Position numbers and translations under genes: made by a program. The notes beneath the pieces are model-generated. The model ran no database searches, was not told the DNA's origin, and worked only from the letters and a program-made list of their open reading frames with translations. Positions 43,638 through 52,585 of a stretch of DNA of 64,000 bases are shown piece after piece (position 1 is the first letter of the stretch; every line of letters starts with the position of its first letter). Origin of the DNA: Bacillota bacterium (lineage in GTDB: Bacteria; Bacillota; Clostridia; Lachnospirales; Lachnospiraceae); the NCBI GenBank assembly GCA_023391695.1, contig JAEWAK010000013.1:9863-73862 (forward strand), given 5' to 3'.

Positions 43638-44513
43638 TTATTTTCCCCTTTCTGCCATCAGAAGATCGATTTCATCTTCGTTAATTCCAACCATGGCTTC
43701 TCCTAAATCCTCGGACAGATCGGCTAACATCCCCGAGTCGGTATAATTGGTTACGGCTTTTACAATTGCCGCGGCTCTTTTTGCCGGATTACCGGATTTA
43801 AAGATTCCGGATCCCACAAAAACCCCATCCGCTCCAAGCTGCATCATAAGGGCCGCATCGGCGGGAGTTGCCACACCGCCTGCCGCAAAATTAACGACCG
43901 GAAGTTTTCCGCTGTTATGTACGGACAGGACTAAATCATAAGGCACCTGTAACTCTTTGGCCGCCTGATAAAGTTCATCTTCCCTTAAGGCGGTTAACCG
44001 GGCAATTTCACTGTTCATCTTTCTCATATGGCGTACGGCCTGGACAATATCCCCGGTTCCCGGTTCTCCTTTGGTACGTATCATGGAAGCTCCTTCCTTA
44101 ATACGCCGCAGCGCTTCCCCTAAATCCTTCGCACCGCATACGAAAGGGACCTTAAATTTGGTTTTGTCAATGTGATATATATCATCGGCAGGAGATAGGA
44201 CTTCACTTTCATCGATATAGTCAATTTCAATGGCTTCCAAAATCTGTGCTTCTGCAAAATGGCCGATCCTGCACTTGGCCATAACCGGGATAGTAACGGC
44301 TTTTTGTATCCCTCTTATCATTTTCGGGTCACTCATTCTGGAAACCCCGCCTGCCGCCCGAATATCAGCAGGTATTCTCTCCAGAGCCATAACGGCACAG
44401 GCACCGGCAGCTTCCGCGATTTGAGCCTGCTCTGGGGTGGTAACATCCATAATAACACCGCCCTTGAGCATCTGAGCCAGTTCCTTGTTTAACTCATATC
44501 TGTTTTCCTTCAT
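43638..44513 (-). CDS. pdxS: Pyridoxal 5'-phosphate synthase synthase subunit
   Basis: A 291-aa barrel enzyme with MLKGGVIMDVTTPEQAQIAE, MALERIPADIRAAGG, MAKCRIGHFAEAQILEAIEI (catalytic region), YIDESEVLSPAD and NFAAGGVATPADAALMMQLG. With PdxT it builds PLP directly from ribose 5-phosphate, glyceraldehyde 3-phosphate and ammonia. GGAGGTT precedes the ATG at 44513 on the minus strand. Confidence 0.96.
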   Translation of the reverse strand: MKENRYELNKELAQMLKGGVIMDVTTPEQAQIAEAAGACAVMALERIPADIRAAGGVSRMSDPKMIRGIQKAVTIPVMAKCRIGHFAEAQILEAIEIDYIDESEVLSPADDIYHIDKTKFKVPFVCGAKDLGEALRRIKEGASMIRTKGEPGTGDIVQAVRHMRKMNSEIARLTALREDELYQAAKELQVPYDLVLSVHNSGKLPVVNFAAGGVATPADAALMMQLGADGVFVGSGIFKSGNPAKRAAAIVKAVTNYTDSGMLADLSEDLGEAMVGINEDEIDLLMAERGK

Positions 44514-44541
44514 TGTGAACCTCCATTTTTATGAATTTAAC

Positions 44542-44575
44542 TGATATCCGGATATCATAACTGCACTACAGTTAT
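44542..44575. promoter_or_regulatory. Two adjoining palindromes in the pdxS leader
   Basis: TGATATCCGGATATCA (44542-44557) is a perfect 16-bp palindrome and ATAACTG-CACTA-CAGTTAT (44557-44575) is a perfect dyad. They lie between the pdxS start and a minus-strand TATAAT at 44594-44589, just downstream of the likely transcription start, where a repressor could act. The -35 match is weak. From 44600 to 44979 there is only AT-rich sequence and a GGCCGG/CCGGCC hairpin at 44933-44949 before the next gene. Confidence 0.4.
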
Positions 44576-44979
44576 TGTTATGAGAATTATTATACCGCAT
44601 TCTGCCCCTGTTAAAACAGCCAAAAGTCAATAATTTAAAAGTGCCAGATGAGAGCAGGTAATATAAAATAAGTTACTGTTTACATTCCTGCCAAAAGCAG
44701 CAGTGTTATGAACAGTAACTAAAATAATACAAATTATCAATAATTTGACTGTCATTTTATACCTATTTCAGATAAAATGTGATAAAATCAGTATACCAAC
44801 ATAAATTTTAATTTTTGTTTTATAAGCGGATTTGGCAGGCCTGAAAAAGAGATTGTAAATTTAGTGTAACTATTTAAATACACCCAGGAAAAAAACGTAA
44901 AAACAAGTCAGACAGGATTGCGGGATATGACAGGCCGGTTTATCCGGCCATATTATAAAAGATATGACGGGAGGAAATT

Positions 44980-45882
44980 ATGCCATATAAATTAAACGAT
45001 AAATTAGTGGTTGCGGTCTCATCCAGGGCTTTGTTTGATTTGGAGTATGAGAACAGCATATACATGGAAAAAGGGTTAAGTGAATATTCCAAATATGAAA
45101 TCGAGCATGAAAATGATATTTTAAAGGAAGGGACGGCATTTTCCCTGATAAAAGCCCTGCTGGAATTTAACCATAAGTTTAAAGATCCAATGGTAGAAGT
45201 AATCGTAATTTCAAGAAACAATCCGGAAACGGGCCTCCGTGTGTTTAATTCCATAGAAAATAAGGGACTTGAGATCATACGGGCAGCATTTACCGGAGGG
45301 GAAAAAATCGCAAAATACCTTTCTGCCTTTGAGGTGGATTTGTTCCTGTCAAAAAATGAGGAAGATGTACAGGAAGCAATTGATGCGGGTTTCGCTGCGG
45401 CCTTGATTTATGATGTCCCTAAAAATTATACACCGGATGACCATGAGATACGTATTGCCTTTGACGGGGATGCTGTGGTTTTTTCGGAGGAATCGGAGGC
45501 GATTTATAAAAAAGAGGGTCTGGAGGCATTTTTAGAACATGAAAAAATTAATGCGGAAAAAACCTTGCCGGACGGTCCCTTTGCCAAACTGCTGAGGACT
45601 TTGTCAGCAATTAAGGAAAAATATCCCAATATGCTTCGGATTGCGATTATAACAGCCAGAAATAATCCGGCCCATAAGAGAGTGATTTTAACATTAAGAC
45701 AATGGGGCGTCAATGTGGATGAAGCCTTTTTCCTCGGCGGAGTTGAAAAAAAGGAGGTTTTAAAGGCATTCAATGCCCATATCTTTTTTGATGACCAGGA
45801 CGTACACGTAAAAACAGCTGCAGCTGAGATCCCTTCCGGCCGGGTACCTTACAAAACGGGGACGGAGATTTCTAATCCTTAA
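44980..45882 (+). CDS. Cytosolic 5'-nucleotidase-like protein
   Basis: A 300-aa protein of the bacterial 5'-nucleotidase family (the one related to eukaryotic cytosolic NT5C1): VVAVSSRALFDLE, VIVISRNNPETGLRVFNSIE, RIAFDGDAVVFSEESE, ITARNNPAHKRVILTLR and FFDDQDVHVK supply the HAD-type catalytic loops. It should remove the phosphate from nucleoside 5'-monophosphates. GGGAGG at 44970-44975 precedes ATG. Monocistronic. Confidence 0.85.
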   Translation: MPYKLNDKLVVAVSSRALFDLEYENSIYMEKGLSEYSKYEIEHENDILKEGTAFSLIKALLEFNHKFKDPMVEVIVISRNNPETGLRVFNSIENKGLEIIRAAFTGGEKIAKYLSAFEVDLFLSKNEEDVQEAIDAGFAAALIYDVPKNYTPDDHEIRIAFDGDAVVFSEESEAIYKKEGLEAFLEHEKINAEKTLPDGPFAKLLRTLSAIKEKYPNMLRIAIITARNNPAHKRVILTLRQWGVNVDEAFFLGGVEKKEVLKAFNAHIFFDDQDVHVKTAAAEIPSGRVPYKTGTEISNP

Positions 45883-46063
45883 TTCTTTACCTGTGCAAAA
45901 GACATACTCCGGAGTGGAGAAAATAAAAATTTAAAGTAAATAATCATGAACTTAAAACCCTGCTATAATAATACTTGAAATAATCATAGGAATATGGTTA
46001 AAATATAGATACTGTATTATAACATAATTCATATATAGGATTTATTAACCTGTCAGGAAAGAG

Positions 46064-46166
46064 ACTTAACGTTTCAGCGAAAGCCCCGCCTTCACTGAAG
46101 CAGCAAGCTCAGCTGTGTAACAGGTTAGAACCGCAGCAGAGCGGAAGGCTAATATCCGCTTTGACT
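46064..46166 (+). repeat. Dispersed hairpin repeat, third full-type copy
   Basis: AGACTTAACGTTTCAG opens the unit; TTCAG-GAA pairs with TTC-CTGAA around a C-rich loop, then an AGCGGA/TCCGCT hairpin (46140-46145 with 46155-46160) and TTGACT close it, as in the 42741 copy. The first hairpin has a different sequence. The remainder of 45883-46191 is AT-rich and has no gene. Confidence 0.55.
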
Positions 46167-46191
46167 TCATACTATAGGGAGGACTCCCTCT

Positions 46192-47427
46192 ATGGGCAAT
46201 GTTATTATTGTAGGAGGCGGTGCCTCGGGACTGGTGGCTGCTGTCTTTGCCGCCAGGCAGAAAAATAATGTCACGGTACTGGAGCATAAGGATAAAATCG
46301 GCAAAAAAATTCTGGCTACCGGCAATGGCAAGTGTAATTATACAAATTTGTACCAGCATCCCGAATGTTACCGGGGTGACGACAGCTCCTTTGCCATGCA
46401 GGTACTGCCTTTGTTTGACGTAAGCCGGACTGTCGATTTTTTTAAGGAACTTGGAATTTATCCGAAAGAAAGAAACGGCTATGTTTATCCGAATTCCGAA
46501 CAGGCTTCTTCCGTTGTGGAAGTACTGCGCCTGGAACTTATGCAGTTAAAGGTTAAGAGCTGCTGTGAGGTTCATGTTGAACGGATCGTCAAAGAAAAGG
46601 GCAGGTTCCGTATTACTGCAGACAAAGGTGATTTTACGGCCGATCAGGTAATACTGGCAGCCGGTGGATGCGCTTCCCCGAATCTTGGCTCCGACGGAAG
46701 CGGTTACGGTCTTGCGAAAGATCTGGGGCACAGGATAATTAAGCCTTTGCCTGCACTGGTTCAGTTAAAAGCCTCTGCCAAATATTTTAAAACACTGGCA
46801 GGTGTCAGAACCGGGGCACTGATTCAATTGTTTATAGACGGCAAATACAGGGCAAAGGAGCAGGGGGAACTTTTACTGGCAGCCTATGGGGTTTCAGGAA
46901 TTCCCATTATGCAGCTTAGCAGATATGCTTCCAGAGCTTTAAGCGAGAAGAAAAAAGTACACCTTATAATAGATTATCTGCCTTCCATCGATAAAGAGGA
47001 AGTAGTTCAATTATTATGGGAGCGGACCAGGCGAAATCCCTCAAGAACTATGGAAGAAGCGCTGATAGGGTTACTCAATCATAAGCTGGCATATGCAGGA
47101 CTGAAAGAAGCGGGAATGGATCCTTTGTGTTTGTGCGGTACGGTCGGCAAAGATAAACTCCAGGGCCTGGCCCGGCAGTTGAAAGAATGGAAAGTCGATA
47201 TAACGGAGCCCAATTCTTTTGATCAGGCCCAGGTAAGTGCCGGAGGTGTTGACACCGCAGAAATTAATCCGGATACCATGGAATCCAAATTAGTAAAAGG
47301 GCTGTATTTTGCCGGTGAATTAATCGATATAGACGGTACCTGCGGGGGGTATAACCTCCAGTGGGCCTGGACTACCGGAGCTGTGGCAGGCATGAACTGC
47401 GGGAAGGGTTCCGATAGAAATGCCTGA
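46192..47427 (+). CDS. HI0933-family NAD(P)/FAD-dependent oxidoreductase (BaiN-like)
   Basis: A 411-aa flavoprotein with an N-terminal dinucleotide fold (VGGGASGLVAAVFAARQ), the family motif TGNGKCNYTN, LAAGGCASPNLGSDGSGY and a C-terminal GLYFAGELIDIDGTCGGYNLQWAWTTG FAD-closing motif. This group includes the bile-acid reductase-like BaiN proteins, but most members have no proven substrate. GGAGG at 46169-46173 is rather far from ATG 46192. Probably cotranscribed with the next flavoprotein. Confidence 0.87.
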   Translation: MGNVIIVGGGASGLVAAVFAARQKNNVTVLEHKDKIGKKILATGNGKCNYTNLYQHPECYRGDDSSFAMQVLPLFDVSRTVDFFKELGIYPKERNGYVYPNSEQASSVVEVLRLELMQLKVKSCCEVHVERIVKEKGRFRITADKGDFTADQVILAAGGCASPNLGSDGSGYGLAKDLGHRIIKPLPALVQLKASAKYFKTLAGVRTGALIQLFIDGKYRAKEQGELLLAAYGVSGIPIMQLSRYASRALSEKKKVHLIIDYLPSIDKEEVVQLLWERTRRNPSRTMEEALIGLLNHKLAYAGLKEAGMDPLCLCGTVGKDKLQGLARQLKEWKVDITEPNSFDQAQVSAGGVDTAEINPDTMESKLVKGLYFAGELIDIDGTCGGYNLQWAWTTGAVAGMNCGKGSDRNA

Positions 47428-47449
47428 AGAAAATTCAATTTGTGAAAGG

Positions 47450-47508
47450 ACTGCCATACGGTGAAAACCGGAATTCTTTATGGCAGTACCGCAGACAAGC
47501 CTGCGGTA
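47450..47508 (+). other. Two hairpins sharing one base between two flavoprotein genes
   Basis: ACTGCCATA/TATGGCAGT (47450-47458 with 47479-47487) and TACCGCAG/CTGCGGTA (47487-47494 with 47501-47508). No T-run follows. They may be a processing or stabilising element between the genes; the 60-codon frame across them is not believable. Confidence 0.5.
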
Positions 47509-47620
47509 TGCATTGTGCATAGGTTAAAGAAATCTTCTTTCAACCTGAAAAGATTGTGCCGGCGTATCCTCGGTGCGAAATTCAAATATGCAGAAAATCT
47601 GCACAGGAATGGTGTAAAAA

Positions 47621-49216
47621 ATGATTCAAATAACACAACTTAAATTAAATATAAACCATACCCGGGAAGATTTAAAAAAACGAATAGCAAAACAGTTAAA
47701 GGTTTCCGAGCAGGAAATCTTAAATTTTTCTGTCACAAAGAAATCCATTGATGCAAGAAAAAAGGACGAGCTCTTTTATGTCTATAATGTTGAAGTAAAG
47801 CTTTCGGATGAAAAACGGGTGTTAAAGCGGGTTCACAGCCCGGGTATTACCTTGGGTGAACGTCCCGGGTACCAATTTAAGCCAAGCGGCGAAGAAAAGC
47901 TGAATTTCCGTCCTGTCATTGCAGGCTCCGGTCCGGCAGGTTTATTCTGCGGCCTTATGCTGGCCCGTAACGGATATCAGCCGGTTATAATCGAACGGGG
48001 GGAGGAAGTTAACAATCGGGTAAAAGCTGTTGAACATTTCTGGAATCATAATGAACTGGATGTTAACTCCAATGTGCAATTCGGGGAAGGCGGTGCAGGA
48101 ACCTTTTCCGACGGCAAACTGAACACTTTGGTTAAGGATGAACTGGGAAGAAACCATAAGGTCCTGGAAATTTTGGCAGAACACGGAGCCCCGGAGGAAA
48201 TACGGTATCTGAATAAACCCCATATCGGAACGGACCGGTTAAGGGCAGTGGTGCAGGGTATACGCGAAGAAATCATATCTTTGGGCGGGGAAGTGAGATT
48301 TAATACCTGCCTGACCGATATAGTGATTGAAAACGGAAAATTACAGGGAATTAAAGTCAATGGAAAAGAATTCATCCAGTGCGGCGTACTGGTAATGGCA
48401 ATCGGCCATAGTGCCAGGGATACTTTTGAATTAATTTACCGGAAAGGATTTAAGTTGTCCCCCAAATCCTTTGCCATAGGGGTAAGGATAGAACATCCCC
48501 AGATTCTTATTAGCCGTAACCAGTATGGGGAGGCTTATGACAAACTACCGGCTGCGGATTACAAACTAACCTACAATGCCGGTACCGGCAGGAGTGTTTA
48601 TTCCTTCTGCATGTGTCCGGGGGGATTTGTTGTAAATTCTTCTTCCGAACCGGGCGGTATTGCGGTAAACGGCATGAGTAACCATGCCAGAAACGAAGTT
48701 AATGCCAACAGTGCTTTAATTGTAACGGTGACGCCAAAGGATTTCCCAAAGTCTTATGAGGTACCGGAAGTATTGTCGGGAGTTGAATTTCAGCGTACCT
48801 GGGAGAAAAAAGCTTATAAGGCAGGGAAGGGATTCATACCGGTCCAGTTATTTGGAGACTTGTGCAGGAACCGGGAGAGTGTTACAATAGGTCATATTAA
48901 ACCAAATATAAAAGGAAATTACCGGCTGTCAGATTTAAGGCAATGCCTTCCTGATTATGTCACAGATTCTTTAATAGAAGGAATCCATGCCTTTGACAGA
49001 ATGATCCCCGGTTATGCCGATGAAGAAGCTATCCTTTCCGGTGTGGAGACCAGGACTTCCTCCCCTCTTAGAATAGAACGGGATGACAAATTCGAATCCA
49101 ATATATCCGGAGTCTATCCCTGCGGGGAAGGGGCGGGATATGCAGGCGGCATTACCTCTGCTGCAATAGACGGAATTAAGGTATTTGAAGCAATTGCGAA
49201 ACGTTATAAAAGATAA
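47621..49216 (+). CDS. FAD-dependent dehydrogenase of the COG2509 type
   Basis: A 531-aa flavoprotein. About 90 N-terminal residues form an RNA-binding-like alpha/beta cap (REDLKKRIAKQLKVSEQEI, KKSIDARKKDELFYVYNVEV) seen in this family; then a Rossmann FAD site (IAGSGPAGLFCGLMLARNGY), GEGGAGTFSDGKLNT, VMAIGHSARDTFE and the C-terminal YPCGEGAGYAGGITSAAIDG. Members are widespread in clostridia without a known reaction. The start at 47621 gives MIQITQLKLN; its ribosome binding site (GGAATGG) is weak. Confidence 0.85.
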   Translation: MIQITQLKLNINHTREDLKKRIAKQLKVSEQEILNFSVTKKSIDARKKDELFYVYNVEVKLSDEKRVLKRVHSPGITLGERPGYQFKPSGEEKLNFRPVIAGSGPAGLFCGLMLARNGYQPVIIERGEEVNNRVKAVEHFWNHNELDVNSNVQFGEGGAGTFSDGKLNTLVKDELGRNHKVLEILAEHGAPEEIRYLNKPHIGTDRLRAVVQGIREEIISLGGEVRFNTCLTDIVIENGKLQGIKVNGKEFIQCGVLVMAIGHSARDTFELIYRKGFKLSPKSFAIGVRIEHPQILISRNQYGEAYDKLPAADYKLTYNAGTGRSVYSFCMCPGGFVVNSSSEPGGIAVNGMSNHARNEVNANSALIVTVTPKDFPKSYEVPEVLSGVEFQRTWEKKAYKAGKGFIPVQLFGDLCRNRESVTIGHIKPNIKGNYRLSDLRQCLPDYVTDSLIEGIHAFDRMIPGYADEEAILSGVETRTSSPLRIERDDKFESNISGVYPCGEGAGYAGGITSAAIDGIKVFEAIAKRYKR

Positions 49217-49318
49217 TACGTTACAAGATAAGTTAAGTGACTATTCGGTCACTGCGGTTCTAACGAAAGCTGCATATATGTTTATGCACGGAACAGAGAG
49301 TATGGAATCGATATTAAA

Positions 49319-49331
49319 TATAATGCATTAT
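49319..49331. promoter_or_regulatory. Possible proB promoter with overlapping palindrome
   Basis: A TATAAT (49319-49324) overlaps the perfect palindrome ATAATGCATTAT (49320-49331), 36-48 bp before ATG 49367. The -35 region is poor, so this is tentative. Confidence 0.3.
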
Positions 49332-49366
49332 GCAATTTTCTACTAAGGATTTGAAAGGAGCAGTAT

Positions 49367-50227
49367 ATGGCTTTAAATAGAGAAGACATAAAAGGCAAGA
49401 ACCGGATTGTCGTAAAAATCGGTTCTTCTTCCTTAACCCATGAAAGCACCGGCAGTTTAAACCTGTCCAAAATGGAAAAACTGGTGCGGGTTCTAACCGA
49501 CCTCAGGAATCAGGGAAAGGATGTTATATTGGTATCCTCCGGTGCCATTGCGGTAGGCCGGGAAACCCTGGGGCTAAAAGAAAAACCAAAGGTAACGGCA
49601 GTGAAGCAGGCCTGTGCGGCAGTAGGACAGGCCAGGCTTATGATGGTATACCAGAAATTATTTGCGGAATATAATCAGGTGCCTGCACAAATATTAATGA
49701 CAAAATATACAATGATTAATGACATAAGCAGAAAAAATGCCAGAAATACCTTTGAAGAATTATTAAACATGGGCGTTATACCCATTGTAAATGAAAATGA
49801 TACCGTGTCCACCGATGAGTTGGAATTCGGTGATTTTGGCGATAACGATACCTTATCTGCAATTGTTGCGGCACTGGTCAATGCGGATTTACTGATCCTG
49901 TTATCCGATATTGACGGATTATACACGGATGACCCCCACAGAAATGCGGATGCCGTTTTTATTGATTATGTAGAAGTCATTGACGATAATTTATGTGAAA
50001 TGGGCAAGGATTCGTCCTCTTCCGTGGGAACCGGAGGCATGGCAACAAAAATTTCCGCTGCCAAGATTGCGACCGATTCAGGTGCCGACATGATCATTGC
50101 AAATGGGGAAGAAATATACATAATTAATGAAATTATGGACGGCAGAAATGTGGGAACCTTATTTAAAGCCCATAAGGATGAGAATTTTATTTTAATGGAT
50201 TATATCCGTACCAGGCAATACCCATAA
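49367..50227 (+). CDS. proB: Glutamate 5-kinase
   Basis: A 286-aa amino-acid kinase: VVKIGSSSLTHE (phosphate loop), VSSGAIAVGRETLGL, NENDTVSTDELEFGDNDTLSA-type segment and GTGGMATKISAAKIATDSG. It phosphorylates glutamate for proline synthesis. The C-terminal PUA domain of longer ProB proteins (about 367 aa in E. coli) is absent, a common short form. GAAAGGAG precedes ATG 49367. First gene of proB-DUF896-cyclo-ligase-proA. Confidence 0.95.
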   Translation: MALNREDIKGKNRIVVKIGSSSLTHESTGSLNLSKMEKLVRVLTDLRNQGKDVILVSSGAIAVGRETLGLKEKPKVTAVKQACAAVGQARLMMVYQKLFAEYNQVPAQILMTKYTMINDISRKNARNTFEELLNMGVIPIVNENDTVSTDELEFGDFGDNDTLSAIVAALVNADLLILLSDIDGLYTDDPHRNADAVFIDYVEVIDDNLCEMGKDSSSSVGTGGMATKISAAKIATDSGADMIIANGEEIYIINEIMDGRNVGTLFKAHKDENFILMDYIRTRQYP

Positions 50228-50258
50228 GGACGGCATATATTTAGAAAGGTATGTTAAA

Positions 50259-50468
50259 ATGGATGATAATAAGTTAGCAAGGATCAATGAACTCTATAAA
50301 AAATCCCAGAATGAGGGACTGACAGCGAAAGAAAAGCAGGAACAGGCTGATTTAAGAAGTGAATATATTCAGGCAATCCGTAAAAATCTTCGCGGGACAT
50401 TAAACCAGATATCTTTATTAAACCCGGACGGAACCGTTACAGAGCTGCAGAAAAAGGAAAAACACTGA
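50259..50468 (+). CDS. DUF896 (YnzC-like) small protein
   Basis: A 69-aa protein with the DUF896 core LARINELYKKSQNEGLTAKE, LRSEYIQAIRKNLRGTLNQI. Small, helical, cytosolic; function unknown although paralogues are linked to the SOS region in Bacillus. Its TGA overlaps the next ATG (TGATG type), so it is translated with the cyclo-ligase. Confidence 0.88.
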   Translation: MDDNKLARINELYKKSQNEGLTAKEKQEQADLRSEYIQAIRKNLRGTLNQISLLNPDGTVTELQKKEKH

Positions 50469-51037
50469 TGCAAAAACAGGAAATCCGTAAAACCATGAAA
50501 GAATTAAAAAGCCGGTTAACCAAAGAGGAGCAAAAGGTTTATAGCAGTATAATTGCGGATCGGCTGTTAAAGCTTCCGGAATACAGGCAGTGCGGACAGA
50601 TATTTTGTTATGTTTCCTTCAACCAGGAAGTCATTACGACAACCTTAATCGAGAAAGCGCTGTTTCAGCAGCAGAAAGTGGCGGTGCCCAAAATAACCGG
50701 CAAAGGGATGCAATTTTTTTATATCCGTTCCCTTAAGGATTTAGAACCCGGCATCCTGGGCATTCCGGAACCGGTTACAGAGGAAGAAGCCCTTCCGGAT
50801 ATTACCAAAGATAACCTTATCCTGGTACCGGGACTGGCCTTCGATCCTCATGGTATCCGCATTGGTTATGGAAAGGGATATTATGATAATTTTTTCCGGA
50901 AATACGGTAACCTTTCCCTGGTCAAAATTGCTTTGGCCTATGATTTTCAGGTTTTGCCGGAACTTCCGGAAGAGGAACATGATATAAGGGTGGATCAGAT
51001 TATTACACAAAGAGGTATTATAAAAAGTAATATATAA
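50468..51037 (+). CDS. 5-formyltetrahydrofolate cyclo-ligase
   Basis: A 189-aa enzyme with KQEIRKTMKELKSRL, a VAVPKI strand, and the C-terminal VPGLAFDPHGIRIGYGKGYYDNFF motif that binds ATP and folate. It converts 5-formyl-THF to 5,10-methenyl-THF. It sits between proline genes, overlapping the DUF896 gene, an unusual but clearly cotranscribed placement. Confidence 0.92.
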   Translation: MQKQEIRKTMKELKSRLTKEEQKVYSSIIADRLLKLPEYRQCGQIFCYVSFNQEVITTTLIEKALFQQQKVAVPKITGKGMQFFYIRSLKDLEPGILGIPEPVTEEEALPDITKDNLILVPGLAFDPHGIRIGYGKGYYDNFFRKYGNLSLVKIALAYDFQVLPELPEEEHDIRVDQIITQRGIIKSNI

Positions 51038-51071
51038 ATTTAAAGAAATTCAGAAAGGATGGTTGATTCAT

Positions 51072-52316
51072 ATGAAATATTTGGAAGAAGTCGGCATGAA
51101 ATCAAAAAAAGCAGCCGCTGACTTAAATATTTTAGGTGTAGCACGTAAAAACGAAGGCCTTAAAGCAGCAGCCTCTTCATTGCTCGACAATGAAGAGGAA
51201 ATACTAAAGGAAAATGAGCTGGATATTGCAAGAGCAAAGGAAAACGGCATGTTGGAATCATTAATTGACCGGCTGCGGTTAAATCATGACCGTATAGAGG
51301 GAATGTCCAGGGGACTTTTGGACATTGTTGATTTGAATGACCCGGTCGGTGAAGTAATATCCATGAATACCCGTCCCAATGGCCTGGTCATTGGGCAAAA
51401 ACGGGTTCCGATCGGCGTGATCGGCATTATCTATGAATCCCGTCCCAACGTAACGGCGGATGCATTCGGGCTTTGTTTCAAGACCGGAAATGCTGTTATA
51501 TTAAGAGGCGGAAGTGATGCGATCCATTCCAATCTGGCTATTGTAAAGGCAATAAAAAAAGCACTGAGCCAGGTTGGCCTGAATGAAGACGCCATACAGT
51601 TAATTGAAGATACCAGCCGGGAAACCGCAAAAGAACTGATGCGCCTGAATCAGTATATTGATCTGCTGATTCCCCGTGGCGGAGCCGGCTTGATCCGTAC
51701 TGTAATTGAGAACAGCACCATACCGGTGATCGAGACCGGAACGGGCAACTGCCATGTTTATGTAGACGAAGCTGCGGATTTTGATATGGCCCTTAATATT
51801 ATTGATAATGCCAAGACCCAGCGCCTGGGAGTATGCAATGCCTGTGAATCCTTAGTGATACACAGTAAAGTGGCGGAGCAATTTATCCCTCTTATCTATG
51901 AAAGATTAACAGCGAAACAAATTATATTTCGTGCGGATGAAAGGGCCAGGGCAATCTGTGATAAAATGGAACCGGCTGCGGAAGAAGATTATGGAAAAGA
52001 ATATCTGGATCGGTTCATTTCCTTAAAGATAGTTGATTCAATTGAGGAAGCGATTGCACATATTAATTACTATAATACAAAACATTCCGAAACCATAATA
52101 ACAAAGGACTATGATCATGCAATGAAATTCCTGAACGAAATAGATGCTGCTGCAGTTTATGTAAATGCTTCAACTCGATTTACGGATGGAGGAGAATTTG
52201 GTTTTGGAGCTGAAATCGGTATAAGTACGCAAAAGCTTCATGCCAGGGGTCCTATGGGTCTGGCAGCGTTGACTTCCACAAAATATATTATATTCGGCAA
52301 TGGGCAGATACGTTAA
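51072..52316 (+). CDS. proA: Gamma-glutamyl phosphate reductase
   Basis: A 414-aa aldehyde dehydrogenase-like enzyme: VPIGVIGIIYESRPNVTADA, LIPRGGAGLIR, the catalytic Cys in GVCNACESLVIH and GEFGFGAEIGISTQKLHARGP. It reduces gamma-glutamyl phosphate to the semialdehyde that cyclises toward proline. ATG 51072 is used; TTG 51063 is closer to AAAGGA (51054-51059) and would add three residues. A strong terminator follows. proC is not in the window. Confidence 0.95.
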   Translation: MKYLEEVGMKSKKAAADLNILGVARKNEGLKAAASSLLDNEEEILKENELDIARAKENGMLESLIDRLRLNHDRIEGMSRGLLDIVDLNDPVGEVISMNTRPNGLVIGQKRVPIGVIGIIYESRPNVTADAFGLCFKTGNAVILRGGSDAIHSNLAIVKAIKKALSQVGLNEDAIQLIEDTSRETAKELMRLNQYIDLLIPRGGAGLIRTVIENSTIPVIETGTGNCHVYVDEAADFDMALNIIDNAKTQRLGVCNACESLVIHSKVAEQFIPLIYERLTAKQIIFRADERARAICDKMEPAAEEDYGKEYLDRFISLKIVDSIEEAIAHINYYNTKHSETIITKDYDHAMKFLNEIDAAAVYVNASTRFTDGGEFGFGAEIGISTQKLHARGPMGLAALTSTKYIIFGNGQIR

Positions 52317-52354
52317 GGAAGTAATGTTAACAATCCTGAGATTCATTTAATTCT

Positions 52355-52419
52355 TTGGGATATGTGCATACGGATGAAACATGATTGTTTTTTCCGGTTG
52401 TACATATCCCAATTTTTTT
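52355..52419 (+). terminator. Terminator of the proline operon
   Basis: TTGGGATATGT (52355-52365) pairs with ACATATCCCAA (52402-52412), followed by seven T; the loop is long (36 nt). Confidence 0.75.
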
Positions 52420-52585
52420 CCGGCATAAGATAGAACGCTTAATGGGGAAAGCGTTTCACACAAAAGAGTAAGGTATAAAGAAAAATCAAATAAAATTTAA
52501 TAATGGAGTTATAAACAACAGCAAAGGAATTAATGGATACATTGGTTCGAACTATTTTTTTCTTAACTACACAGGAGATGAATAT

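Noticed and set aside
47461..47643. 60-codon frame between two flavoprotein genes
   Set aside because: It is laid across two hairpins, starts inside a stem and overlaps the next gene's start.
52444..52461. cre-like GGAAAGCGTTTCAC before the MazG-like gene
   Set aside because: One base short of the CcpA consensus spacing and not next to a sugar gene.
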